Assembly (NCBI GenBank): GCA_964418585.1
Contig: CAYQMG010000118.1
Coordinates: forward strand, 96,057 to 160,056
DNA: 64,000 nucleotides
Direction of reading: 5' to 3'
From: JAJRTE01 sp964418585
GTDB taxonomy: Bacteria > Myxococcota_A > UBA796 > JAJRTE01
Of this stretch, positions 45,050-53,583 are shown one piece after another. The notes beneath the pieces were generated by a model. That model saw only the letters and a program-made list of their open reading frames with translations, made no database searches and was not told the DNA's origin. The position numbers and the translations under genes were made by a program. Positions within the stretch are counted from its first letter, which is position 1, and each line of letters starts with the position of its first letter.

Positions 45050-47788
45050 TCACTGGCAGGCCGCCTGCTCGAGGCTGAGGGCCTGGGGCCGTGTCTTGAG
45101 TTCAAACGAGGCCATGTCGGGAACCCCGTCGCCGTCACTGTCCTCGTCGAGCCGCACCACCGAGGAGACGCCTTCCACACCGGTCTCGGTTTCGATCCGG
45201 ACAATGTCTTCCTGTGTCACGTAGCCTCTCATCACGAAGTTGTCCATCGTGGAAATCCCACCGGATTCGATCAAGGTCCCCGTAAGGGTGGGCCATGTGA
45301 CATAGAGGTTGACCCCAAAAGAATCGCTGTAGACCGGGAAGATGGCAAACTCACCGCTGCACTGCCACTCGCCCCCTGCCTCCACCGTGCAGTCGAAGAA
45401 CCGGGAAGTGAACCCCTCGTTTCTGAGCACGTTGTCACCGTCGTCGGTGGTCTTGTAGGCGCCCAGGGCCGAGGTCAGCGACGACATGGGGAACATGTCC
45501 TCGGGGTAGGTATTCTCCAGCATGAGCACGACCGGGAAGTCGTTGCCATAGAGTGAAAGGAGGTTGTTGAGCAAGCTGGCAGCCGCGGCGCCACCGCCCA
45601 GGGCCGTGATCTCGGTTCCAGGTCCCACGTCGATGGTTACTCCGCAAGGCCAGCTCGTGGTAAAGCAGGCCACGTGCCGCACCGGCCACACAGCGGGCAC
45701 ATCGGGTTGGTACTCGACCTCCACCATCAAGCAGTACTCGGTATCGGGCTCGAAGGTGGGGGCGAAGGTGAAGTAGGACCCGTCCCCGGCCATGTAGATG
45801 GTCTGGCTGGTCAAGTCCCCGTACTGACTCACGATGGTGACATCGATCAGGCCAGGATCCCCGGTGTAGGGTTCGCTGAAGACCACCTCACCCTTGAGTC
45901 CACTCGTGGCCACCGCCTGGGACCCGTCCACCGGTACCGTTCCCACGATGCGGAACGTGGGCGACGCAGCAGGATCCGGAGGCACCGGGCCGCAAACCCC
46001 ATCCTCGTCCGGGTCGTCCGGAGCGTCGTCCGGACAGGGGTCACAGGCGTCCCCCTGGCCGTCCAGGTCCCGGTCCATCTGGGACAGGTTGTACACCTCG
46101 TCGCAGTTGTCCTGATCGGCACAGAAGGAGTCCCCGTCCACGTCGTTCTTGGGGTCCTGGGGACAGATATCACACGCATCCCCTGCGCCGTCTCCGTCCG
46201 CATCAGACTGCTCCGGGTTCGGATGCTCCGGACAGTTGTCAGAGGCATCACACACCCCATCTCCGTCCGTGTCCCGGTTGCTCGAGTCTGCCGGGCAGGA
46301 ATCACACACGTCCCCCGCCCCGTCCCCGTCCGTGTCCGCCTGATCCGCGTTGGGCTCCTCCGGACAGTTGTCCTCGTTCCCGCACACCCCGTCTCCGTCT
46401 GCATCGTCGGCCGGATCCTGAGGACACGAATCGCACGCATCCCCTACACCGTCTCCATCCGTATCGGTCTGGTCGGCATTGGACACGTCCGGGCAGTTGT
46501 CGGTGCTCCCGCAAACCTCGTCTCCATCCGCGTCATTCAGCGGATCGTCCGGGCAGACATCGCAATAGTCGCCGATACCGTCGCCATCCCAGTCGTGCTG
46601 TTCGCTGTTGGGCACATCAGGACAGTTGTCCTCGGAAGCACACAGCCCGTCCCCGTCCTGGTCGTTCTCCGGTTCGTCGGGACACACATCGCAGAGGTCG
46701 CCAAGCCCGTCCCCATCCCGGTCGGACTGGTCCGGATTGGCTTCCCCGGGACAGTTGTCCTCGTTCCCACACACGCCGTCCCCATCCGCATCGTCGGTCG
46801 GGTCGCCCGGGCACGGATCGCACGCATCCCCCACGCCGTCTCCATCCGTATCGGACTGATCCGGGTTGTCCACCGCCGGGCAGTTGTCGCCATCGTCACA
46901 ATAGCCGTCCCCATCCTGGTCCACGTTCGCACCGCTCGGACACGGGTCACAGGCATCGCCCACCCCATCACTGTCCTGGTCCCCCTGCCCAGGGTTTGCC
47001 ACCTCCGGGCAGTTGTCATCGAGAGCACACACACCGTCTTCGTCCACATCGTTCCCCGGATCATCCGGGCAGGGATCACAACGGTCCCCCAGACCATCCC
47101 CGTCCGCATCCAACTGATTCGGATTCGCCGTGGTAGGACAGTTGTCCTCCGAAGCACAGAAACCGTCGGTGTCTCCGTCGTTCAATTCGTCATCAGGACA
47201 TGGATCACAGGCATCCCCCAAACCGTCGCCGTCGGCATCCGCCTGATCCGGATTGGCTTCGTCGGGACAGTTGTCCTCGGAATCGAACACCCCGTCACCG
47301 TCTCCATCGTGGTCCGGCACCGCCGTGGTGTCATCGTCTCCCACAGTCGTATCGTCGTCCCCCACGGTCGCGTCGTCATCGTCCCCCACGGTCGCGTCGT
47401 CATCGTCCCCCACGGTCGCGTCGTCGTCGTCTCCCACGGTCTCGTCGTCATCGTCCCCCACGGTGGCGTCGTCGTCCTCCCCCACGGCCGCGTCGTCGTC
47501 GTCTCCCCCGGCCGCGTCGTCATCGTCCCCCACGGTCGCGTCGTCGTCATCCCCCACGGTCGCGTCGTCGTCATCCCCCACGGTCGCGTCGTCGTCCCCG
47601 ATGATTGTGTCGTCGTCGCCCTGGGTCGCGTCGTCGTCCCCGATGATTGTGTCGTCGTCGCCCTGGGTCGCGTCGTCGTCGCCCGGAACCGGCGTGGGGG
47701 TCGGTTCGTCCTGGCCGGTGTCCGGGCAACCTGACGCGAAGGTCAGGATGAACGCGAGGCAAAGGAAAGAGCATGTTCGGCGGATCAA
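45050..47788 (-). CDS. thrombospondin type 3 repeat lipoprotein A
   Basis: Lipoprotein of 912 residues, starting at TTG 47788, which has AGGAGG six bases upstream and no better ATG; an upstream in-frame start is unlikely. Lipobox FASGC gives Cys21. Residues about 36-155 are acidic low-complexity repeats (GDDDDATV and GDDDATQGDDDTII). About 160-640 form ten calcium-binding thrombospondin type 3 repeats (DNCPDEANPDQADADGDG-like, CDPCPDDP). The last about 280 residues start with an Ig-like unit (VVFSEPYTGDPGLIDV) and end in a region shared with the next gene (CLMVEVEYQPDVP, YGNDFPVV, GVEGVSSVVRLDEDSDGDG). Surface lipoprotein; function unknown. The paralogue is downstream of its promoter in the same orientation, about 260 bases away. 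Confidence 0.85.
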   Translation of the reverse strand: MIRRTCSFLCLAFILTFASGCPDTGQDEPTPTPVPGDDDATQGDDDTIIGDDDATQGDDDTIIGDDDATVGDDDDATVGDDDDATVGDDDDAAGGDDDDAAVGEDDDATVGDDDDETVGDDDDATVGDDDDATVGDDDDATVGDDDTTVGDDDTTAVPDHDGDGDGVFDSEDNCPDEANPDQADADGDGLGDACDPCPDDELNDGDTDGFCASEDNCPTTANPNQLDADGDGLGDRCDPCPDDPGNDVDEDGVCALDDNCPEVANPGQGDQDSDGVGDACDPCPSGANVDQDGDGYCDDGDNCPAVDNPDQSDTDGDGVGDACDPCPGDPTDDADGDGVCGNEDNCPGEANPDQSDRDGDGLGDLCDVCPDEPENDQDGDGLCASEDNCPDVPNSEQHDWDGDGIGDYCDVCPDDPLNDADGDEVCGSTDNCPDVSNADQTDTDGDGVGDACDSCPQDPADDADGDGVCGNEDNCPEEPNADQADTDGDGAGDVCDSCPADSSNRDTDGDGVCDASDNCPEHPNPEQSDADGDGAGDACDICPQDPKNDVDGDSFCADQDNCDEVYNLSQMDRDLDGQGDACDPCPDDAPDDPDEDGVCGPVPPDPAASPTFRIVGTVPVDGSQAVATSGLKGEVVFSEPYTGDPGLIDVTIVSQYGDLTSQTIYMAGDGSYFTFAPTFEPDTEYCLMVEVEYQPDVPAVWPVRHVACFTTSWPCGVTIDVGPGTEITALGGGAAAASLLNNLLSLYGNDFPVVLMLENTYPEDMFPMSSLTSALGAYKTTDDGDNVLRNEGFTSRFFDCTVEAGGEWQCSGEFAIFPVYSDSFGVNLYVTWPTLTGTLIESGGISTMDNFVMRGYVTQEDIVRIETETGVEGVSSVVRLDEDSDGDGVPDMASFELKTRPQALSLEQAACQ
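47324..47683 (-). repeat. acidic GDDDD coding repeat tract
   Basis: Tract of 21-24-base coding units specifying GDDDDATV and variants, about 17 copies, in the lipoprotein gene at 45050-47788. At about 47589-47672 a 42-base unit (GDDDATQGDDDTII) is repeated twice without visible change. Such identical units are prone to slippage, so length may vary between strains. Confidence 0.85.
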
Positions 47789-47957
47789 GGCATACCTCCT
47801 GGTCGAGTATTGTGTTGAGAGGCACGATCCCGTTGGCGTGCCGGAGTTGTGAAGGGATTCTGCGCGAGGAACGCTAGCAGGAGCGGGCACACGGATGGAC
47901 GCGAACGGCCACAGCGACGGCTCAGCGCTGGAGGCGGGGGTCTGCCTCACGGAGACC

Positions 47958-47986
47958 ATTATAGGCGACGGTCAACGGAAGGACAA
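47958..47986 (-). promoter_or_regulatory. sigma70-like promoter of the thrombospondin-repeat gene A
   Basis: Minus strand TTGTCC (47981-47986) and a consensus TATAAT (47958-47963), 17-base spacer. Leader about 160 bases. The best -10 match in the window. Confidence 0.55.
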
Positions 47987-48045
47987 GGGGTGAGAGATCA
48001 AAGTTGAAAACGGGTGTCATTCATGGCGGGCTGGTGGTCGAGGGA

Positions 48046-50385
48046 TCAGTCGCAGGGGCCCCCCGCGAGTTCGAGGGGTTGCGGGTCGGTCTGGACTTCG
48101 AAGGTTGCCGCGTCGTTGACGCCGTCGCCATCGAGGTCCACGTCGAGGCTGACGAGTTCGGAGACGCCGCCCACGCCGGTTTCCTGCTCGATGCGACGAA
48201 TCGCGTCCTCGGTGACCACGCCGGAGAGGGTGAAGGTCTCCATGGTTTCGATGGCGCCGCTGTAGACGAGTCTTCCAGTGATGGTGGCTTCCGAGACGTA
48301 GAGGTTGACGCCGAAGTCACCCACGTAGAGGGGGAATACGGCGGATTCTCCGGTGCACGTCAAGGATCCCTTGGTCTCGTTGAACTGGCCTTTCTGCACG
48401 TCACACCCTTCGAACGTCGAGGTGTAGCCGTCGGTTCTGAGCACGTTCGTGCCGTCGGGTTCGGTGTCGTAGGCGCCGAGGACGGCGTCGAACGAGTCGA
48501 TGGGGAACTCCTGGGTGGGTTCGAGTTCGAGCAGGAACACGACCGGGTAGTCGTTTCCGTACTCCTCGAGCAAGCCGTTGAGGACGTTGACGACGACGGT
48601 TCCGGTTCCGCCGAGCTTGGTGACGGTGGTGCCGTAGCCGACGTCGACGGCGACGCCGCACGGTTTGCGTGTGGTGAAGCAGGCGGTGTGTTCGAGTGGC
48701 CATCGACCGGGGACGTCTTCCTGGTATTCGACCTCGGCGAAGAGGCAGTAATCGGAATCGGGGAGGAGCGTGGGATAGAACTTGGCGTAATCGGATGCGA
48801 CGGTGACGACCATTTCTTCCACGTCGCCGTACTGGCTGACGAGGGTGACATGGACCTTGCTGGGGTCTCCGGTATAGGTTTCGCTGAAGTAGATTCGCCC
48901 GCTTGGTGTCAGGGAGACGGACTGATACCCGTTGTCCGGATTGGTGCCGAAGATGTAGAAGGTGGCCTCGGGCGCCGGGGTCGGGGCGGGTTCGCCGCAG
49001 GCGCCGTCGCCGTCGGGGTCGTCGGGGTTGTCATCCGGGCAGGGGTCGCAGGCGTCGCCCACGCCGTCCTGGTCGCGGTCCATCTGGTTTTCGTTGACCA
49101 CGTCGGGGCAATTGTCGGCCTTGTCGCAAGTGCCGTCGCCGTCGGTGTCGGGGTCGGTATCGTTGTTGCATGGGTCGCAGGTGTCGCCCTTGCCGTCATT
49201 GTCGGTATCGGTCTGGTCCGGGTTGGGATCGTAAGGGCAATTGTCCACGTCGCCGCAGATACCATCCCCGTCGAGATCGTCGTTTGGGTCGTTGGGGCAG
49301 ATGTCGCAGAGGTCGCCGTTGCCGTCGAAATCGGAATCGGTCTGGTCCTCGTTGGCGATGTCGGGGCAGTTGTCGATGTTCCCGCAGACGTTGTCACCGT
49401 CGCTGTCGTTGTCCGGATCCATGGGGCAAGGGTCCACGTCGGCACACAGGCCGTCCTGGTCGTAGTCGTTGAGGCCGTCGGCGGGGCAGGTATCGCAGGC
49501 GTCGCCGACACCGTCGAAATCGCCGTCGGTCTGATCCTCGTTGGGGATGTCCGGGCAGTTGTCGAGGTCGCCACAGACCCCATCCCCGTCGGCGTCGTTG
49601 TCGTTGTCATAGGGGCAAGGGTCGCAGGCGTCGCCCATGCCGTCCCCGTCCAGGTCGCTCTGATCCGGATTGGCCTGGTCGGGGCAGTTGTCGGTGTCTG
49701 CGCCGACGCCGTCCCCATCCAGGTCGTTGTCGGGGTCGTTGGGGAAGTCGTCGCAGGCGTCGCCCATGCCATCCCCGTCCGCGTCGGTCTGGTCCGGATT
49801 GGCGACCTCGAGGCAATTGTCCGTGCTGTCACAGACCTCGTCACCATCGGCGTCGTTGGGGTTGTCGGTGGGGCAAGGGTCGCAGGCGTCGCCCATGCCG
49901 TCCCCGTCGGAGTCGGTCTGGTCTTCGTTGGCGATGTCGGGGCAGTTGTCCTCGTCGGCGCACAGCCCGTCCCCATCCCCATCGTTGTCGGGGTCGTTCC
50001 TGCAATCGTCCACACAGTTTGCCACGCCGTCCTCATCATCGTCGGGGAAGTTTTCGTCCACGACGCCGTCCCCATTGTTGTCGAGGCCGTCGCACCGTTC
50101 GGAGGAGCAGGCGTCTCCGAGACCATCCTGGTCGGTATCGGCCTGGTCCGGGTTGGCGACATCGGGGCAGTTGTCATCCACGTCGGGGATCCCGTCCTCG
50201 TCGGCGTCGGGCACAGAGGTTGGCGTCGGCGTATCCGCGATCGTGGTGTCGTCGTCGCCGGTGGGGGTGGGCGACTCGGTGGTGTCGTCGTCACCCGAAG
50301 GGCAACCGGCGAGCGCGAGACCCATCGCGAGGAACAACATCCAGGTCATTCGTGCGATCGTGGGAGAACGAGGGCAACTGGGCAT
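48046..50385 (-). CDS. thrombospondin type 3 repeat lipoprotein B
   Basis: Paralogue of the lipoprotein at 45050-47788, 779 residues. Lipobox ALAGC, Cys28. A short GDDDTT/TPTP linker replaces the long acidic tract. About eight thrombospondin type 3 repeats follow (DNCPDVANPDQADTDQDG-like), interrupted by a Cys-rich unit (SSERCDGLDNNGDGVVDENF). The C-terminal 300 residues align over their length with the paralogue (VYFSETYTGDPSKVHV-like, YCLFAEVEYQEDVPGRWPL, YGNDYPVVFLLEL, GVGGVSELVSLDVDLDGDG), so it is probably a conserved ligand-binding or assembly region. ATG 50385 has GGAGGAA upstream. Function unknown. Confidence 0.85.
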   Translation of the reverse strand: MPSCPRSPTIARMTWMLFLAMGLALAGCPSGDDDTTESPTPTGDDDTTIADTPTPTSVPDADEDGIPDVDDNCPDVANPDQADTDQDGLGDACSSERCDGLDNNGDGVVDENFPDDDEDGVANCVDDCRNDPDNDGDGDGLCADEDNCPDIANEDQTDSDGDGMGDACDPCPTDNPNDADGDEVCDSTDNCLEVANPDQTDADGDGMGDACDDFPNDPDNDLDGDGVGADTDNCPDQANPDQSDLDGDGMGDACDPCPYDNDNDADGDGVCGDLDNCPDIPNEDQTDGDFDGVGDACDTCPADGLNDYDQDGLCADVDPCPMDPDNDSDGDNVCGNIDNCPDIANEDQTDSDFDGNGDLCDICPNDPNDDLDGDGICGDVDNCPYDPNPDQTDTDNDGKGDTCDPCNNDTDPDTDGDGTCDKADNCPDVVNENQMDRDQDGVGDACDPCPDDNPDDPDGDGACGEPAPTPAPEATFYIFGTNPDNGYQSVSLTPSGRIYFSETYTGDPSKVHVTLVSQYGDVEEMVVTVASDYAKFYPTLLPDSDYCLFAEVEYQEDVPGRWPLEHTACFTTRKPCGVAVDVGYGTTVTKLGGTGTVVVNVLNGLLEEYGNDYPVVFLLELEPTQEFPIDSFDAVLGAYDTEPDGTNVLRTDGYTSTFEGCDVQKGQFNETKGSLTCTGESAVFPLYVGDFGVNLYVSEATITGRLVYSGAIETMETFTLSGVVTEDAIRRIEQETGVGGVSELVSLDVDLDGDGVNDAATFEVQTDPQPLELAGGPCD

Positions 50386-50450
50386 GAGTACTTCCTCCAT
50401 GGGATTCTGACTATTCCGGGCGAACTGTTCGCCGTGGTGACCCATCCGTC

Positions 50451-50479
50451 ATTCTGAATCCATCGGCACACGAAAGCAA
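50451..50479 (-). promoter_or_regulatory. sigma70-like promoter of thrombospondin-repeat gene B
   Basis: Minus strand TTGCTT (50474-50479) and CAGAAT (50451-50456), 17-base spacer. Motif match only. Confidence 0.35.
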
Positions 50480-50501
50480 GCGGTGGATATCTTCCGGGTG
50501 C

Positions 50502-50531
50502 TTGACAGGGCGGGGGGGGGCACACTATCAT
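50502..50531 (+). promoter_or_regulatory. sigma70-like promoter of coaBC
   Basis: Consensus TTGACA (50502-50507) and TATCAT (50526-50531), 18-base spacer containing a run of nine or more G residues. About 60 bases before the start of coaBC. Confidence 0.55.
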
Positions 50532-50590
50532 GCCACCCGGTAACGGGCCGTGGCGAACCTGCCGGTGCCCGGGTCGGAGTGGGGGTTGCC

Positions 50591-51814
50591 ATGCGTCCGG
50601 TGGAAGGGTCGAATGTCCTGTTGTGCGTCACCGGCGGCATTGCCGCGTTCAAGGCCGTGCAGTTGCTGCGTTTGCTGACCAAGGCCGGGGCGCAGGTACG
50701 GGTGGTGATGACCGAGGCGGCCACACGATTCGTGGGGCCGACCACGTTCGAAGCCCTCTCCGGGCGTCCCGTGGCCACCGACCTTTTCCCGACAAGCGGC
50801 GCCGGCGGGGAGTCGCACATCGCGCTGACCGACTGGGCAGACATCATCGTGGTCGCGCCGGCAACCGCCAATGCGCTGGCTCGAGCGGCTCTCGGCCTGG
50901 CGCCCGATCTGCTCGGCTGCGTGCTCCTGGCTGCCCGCTGCCCGGTGGTGATGGCTCCCGCGATGCACACCGCCATGTACCGTCACCCGGCCACCCGCTC
51001 CCACCTGGATACCCTGGACGCTCGAGGGATTCACCTTGTCCCGGTCGGGGAAGGAGACCTGGCGTCCGGGGCGGGAGAAGGCCGGATGGCCGAACCGTCC
51101 CAGATCTTCGAGACCATCGCCGGCGTCCTGTCCCCGAAAGACCTGGAGGGTATCCGCGTGCTGGTCACCGCCGGACCGACCCGCGAACCCATCGATCCCG
51201 TGCGTCACATCTCCAATCGCTCCTCGGGCAAGATGGGCTATGCCCTGGCCCGCACAGCCGCCCGACGCGGGGCTCGAGTGGTGCTGGTGTCCGGGCCGGT
51301 GGCCCTGGAGGTGCCCACCGGGGTGGAATGTGTGTCGGTCCGGACCGCTCGAGAGATGGCCAGGGAGGTCCACGCCCGGTACGCGGACATGGACGCCGTG
51401 GTGATGGCCGCTGCAGTCGCGGACTACACCCCGAAACAGGTGGCCAAACACAAAATCAAGAAGACCGGTGGCCCCATGACCCTCGAGCTGGAACCCACCG
51501 AGGACATCCTGGCCTCCCTCGGCAAACGTCGCGCCGGCTCAGGAGCGACCCGGCCGGTGCTGGTTGGGTTCGCAATGGAGACCGAGGCGCTCGAGGCCAA
51601 CGCGCGCGCGAAACTGGCCCGGAAAGGATGTGACTTCATTGTCGCCAACGACATCTCTGCGCCTGGTGTTGGGTTCGAGTATGACACGAACCAGGTGACG
51701 ATACTGTCCTCGAGTGGTCAGGTGGTGCCACTTCCCTTGATGAGCAAGGAGGATGTGGCGTCCGCGTTGCTCGATCGAGTGGCAGCCCATCTTCGGGGCG
51801 GGCACGAAGGATGA
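50591..51814 (+). CDS. coaBC: bifunctional phosphopantothenoylcysteine synthetase/decarboxylase CoaBC
   Basis: Joins phosphopantothenate to cysteine (CoaB) and decarboxylates the product to phosphopantetheine (CoaC) in coenzyme A synthesis. 407 residues. The FMN-binding CoaC domain (about 1-185) has LLCVTGGIAAFKA and the active-site segment PAMHTAMYRHPA, where the usual PAMN is PAMH, as in actinobacterial enzymes. The CoaB domain (about 190-400) has VTAGPTREPIDPVRHISNRSSGKMG, the dimerisation motif and MAAAVADYTPKQVAKHKIKK with the nucleotide-binding lysines. ATG 50591 follows GGGGG. It overlaps the uracil-DNA glycosylase gene by four bases. A complete, standard enzyme. Confidence 0.95.
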   Translation: MRPVEGSNVLLCVTGGIAAFKAVQLLRLLTKAGAQVRVVMTEAATRFVGPTTFEALSGRPVATDLFPTSGAGGESHIALTDWADIIVVAPATANALARAALGLAPDLLGCVLLAARCPVVMAPAMHTAMYRHPATRSHLDTLDARGIHLVPVGEGDLASGAGEGRMAEPSQIFETIAGVLSPKDLEGIRVLVTAGPTREPIDPVRHISNRSSGKMGYALARTAARRGARVVLVSGPVALEVPTGVECVSVRTAREMAREVHARYADMDAVVMAAAVADYTPKQVAKHKIKKTGGPMTLELEPTEDILASLGKRRAGSGATRPVLVGFAMETEALEANARAKLARKGCDFIVANDISAPGVGFEYDTNQVTILSSSGQVVPLPLMSKEDVASALLDRVAAHLRGGHEG

Positions 51815-52776
51815 GCAGCATGGTGGAAGGAGCCGAGGTCCAGGCACTGATCGACGACATCCGGGCCCTGGTGGAGGACCTGAAGCACCTGGGTGTGGAC
51901 GAGTTCGAGGTTGTCCCGGGGGGTGCGTTCAGGGCGCGGCGGCCGGAGCGAGGGGGGAAGGAGCGTCCGGGGCGGCCGCTGCGTGCCGACACCCGGTCGA
52001 GAGAGAGCGGTCGTCCCGGAAGCGGTCGTCCCGGAAGCGGTCGTGTCTGGCTTGGGCCTCGAGAAGTCCCCAAGGTGGACGAATGGCTGGCGTCCCTTTC
52101 CGGGGGTCGCCCCTCGGGGGAGGAAGCGGGGTCGTCCGCCCCCCCCGGAGAGGAACCGGGTGTCACGCCTGCTTCGGTGGAGGGCCTGGCCCGAATGGTT
52201 CGCGCCTGCCGCCGGTGTGCTCGAGCCCGGGAGCGTGTGCAGGCCGTGCCCGGGAGTGGAGATCCTTGCGCGGACCTCATGCTGATTGGATGGGAGCCGG
52301 ACGAATCGGAGGAAGCGGCCGGAGTGCCGTTTCAGGGGGACGTTGGGAAGCGCCTGGACCGTATCCTTTCGGGCGTGCTTGGGCTGGACCGCTCACGGGT
52401 GTACCTGACGCACGTGCTGAAATGCCGGAGCCGGGGGGCGGGGCTGCAGCAGCAGGAAATCCGGGCCTGTGCCGGGCACCTGGAAGCAGAACTGAACGCG
52501 GTTCGCCCGAAGGTGGTCGTGGCGTTGGGCCAGGCGGCCGCCTCTTACCTGCTCCGAAGCCGCGCGCCCCTGGACACCCTGCGTGGCCGTCGGTACGCGC
52601 TGTCTCGAGGCGGGATTGAATTCACGGCCTACGTGACCCTGCACCCTGGGGAGTTGCAGGACGAAGACAGGGAATCCAAGCGCAAGGTATGGGAAGACAT
52701 GGTGCGCGTGAAGCGCAAGCTGGACCTGTCGAAGGCCGCAGGGGGGGCGGGGAGGTCGAATCTCGACACGAAATGA
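51811..52776 (+). CDS. family 4-type iron-sulfur uracil-DNA glycosylase
   Basis: DNA repair protein of 321 residues. An N-terminal disordered extension (about 45-115, with a GSGRP repeat) precedes the family domain (about 125-300). Four cysteines match the [4Fe-4S] ligands: CRRC, LKC and ACAG. GVPFQGDVGKRLD and AVRPKVVVALGQAAASYLL are typical family 4 stretches. Motif 1, normally GEAPG, reads GWEPD, and motif 2, normally HPSxLL, reads HPGELQ, so the catalytic pocket is atypical. It starts at the ATGA overlap with coaBC. The coaBC-UDG pair is common in deltaproteobacterial genomes. Activity on uracil is likely but should be judged with the altered motif in mind. Confidence 0.8.
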   Translation: MSSMVEGAEVQALIDDIRALVEDLKHLGVDEFEVVPGGAFRARRPERGGKERPGRPLRADTRSRESGRPGSGRPGSGRVWLGPREVPKVDEWLASLSGGRPSGEEAGSSAPPGEEPGVTPASVEGLARMVRACRRCARARERVQAVPGSGDPCADLMLIGWEPDESEEAAGVPFQGDVGKRLDRILSGVLGLDRSRVYLTHVLKCRSRGAGLQQQEIRACAGHLEAELNAVRPKVVVALGQAAASYLLRSRAPLDTLRGRRYALSRGGIEFTAYVTLHPGELQDEDRESKRKVWEDMVRVKRKLDLSKAAGGAGRSNLDTK

Positions 52777-52787
52777 CGAGTTTATGC

Positions 52788-52816
52788 TTGACTTCCGCTG
52801 GAATTTCCCACATTCT
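52788..52816 (+). promoter_or_regulatory. weak sigma70-like promoter of the small lipoprotein gene
   Basis: TTGACT (52788-52793) and CATTCT (52811-52816), 17-base spacer. The -10 is poor. Confidence 0.25.
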
Positions 52817-52960
52817 GAACCCAGTCTGGCAAGCCAACTTTGAGCGGTATCCCGGCATGTGAACTCCTGAGTAGCGCTGGTTCCGAGGGGGCTGACACGG
52901 AAGTACGAAGGCTTGACTCCAGCGTGGGCATCAACTGTTTTCCGCACAGGAGTCCAAGAG

Positions 52961-53413
52961 ATGAACAAGCCATTGATCCTTGTTTTTGGGTGTCTGATTG
53001 CCTGGGGTACGGGGTGTGCGTCGGAGCCCGATCTGGACGGCGAGTGGGATTTGACCTTGTCGTTGGTGGAAAATGCCGGCCCTGACGCGGCGGACTCGGC
53101 GACGGTGAGCTATGCGGGGCGTCTCTCCCTGGAGCAGACGTTCAATCGGTTCCAGGGGTCGGGGTATGTCCTGGGACCGGGGGGCCCGAGTTGCAAGGTG
53201 GAGTTCCTGGTGGACGGCGAGGTGCTCGACGAGAGCACGATTCCGATCAAGTTCGATTTCTCCAAGTCGGTCTGTGCCCAGGACGAGTTCGAAGCGGACG
53301 CCACCATGACCTTGAAGCTGATTGACGACGGGTATGTGCTTTACGGACATAGCAGCTACGTGCGGGACGACTTGCTGTTGTACGCATCGGCGAGCTTGAG
53401 GCTCTACGACTGA
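52961..53413 (+). CDS. small lipoprotein of unknown function
   Basis: Protein of 150 residues with lipobox WGTGC (Cys19); +2 Ala. The mature part looks like a single small beta-barrel or lipocalin-like domain: LDGEWDLTLSLVEN, then alternating strands, with two cysteines (GPSCKVEF, SVCAQDEF) that could form a disulphide. ATG 52961 has CAGGAG eight bases upstream. It lies alone between the coaBC-UDG pair and the nfeD gene. No family assigned. Confidence 0.7.
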   Translation: MNKPLILVFGCLIAWGTGCASEPDLDGEWDLTLSLVENAGPDAADSATVSYAGRLSLEQTFNRFQGSGYVLGPGGPSCKVEFLVDGEVLDESTIPIKFDFSKSVCAQDEFEADATMTLKLIDDGYVLYGHSSYVRDDLLLYASASLRLYD

Positions 53414-53583
53414 AGGGTGTGAGCCTTCCCTCGGCGCCCGTTCCCCCGGGGCGCCAGCGGGCCGTGGGGACGGTTCCGGATCGCCGCCCGGCCTGGATCA
53501 CGTGGGTTCTTCCAATCGAATCGACTCGAATCCGGTCTGGTTACACGATGGCAGGCCGGTTCGTACCATTTTCTGGAGAAAGT

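Noticed and set aside
45674..47734. 686-codon plus-strand frame opposite thrombospondin-repeat gene A
   Set aside because: Complement of acidic repeats; no start signal or domain.
48004..50457. 817-codon plus-strand frame opposite thrombospondin-repeat gene B
   Set aside because: Val/Gly-rich complement of DGDG repeats.
50508..50520. G-run before coaBC as a quadruplex switch
   Set aside because: A single run of G without the four separated tracts needed; it lies between promoter hexamers and can be explained as spacer.
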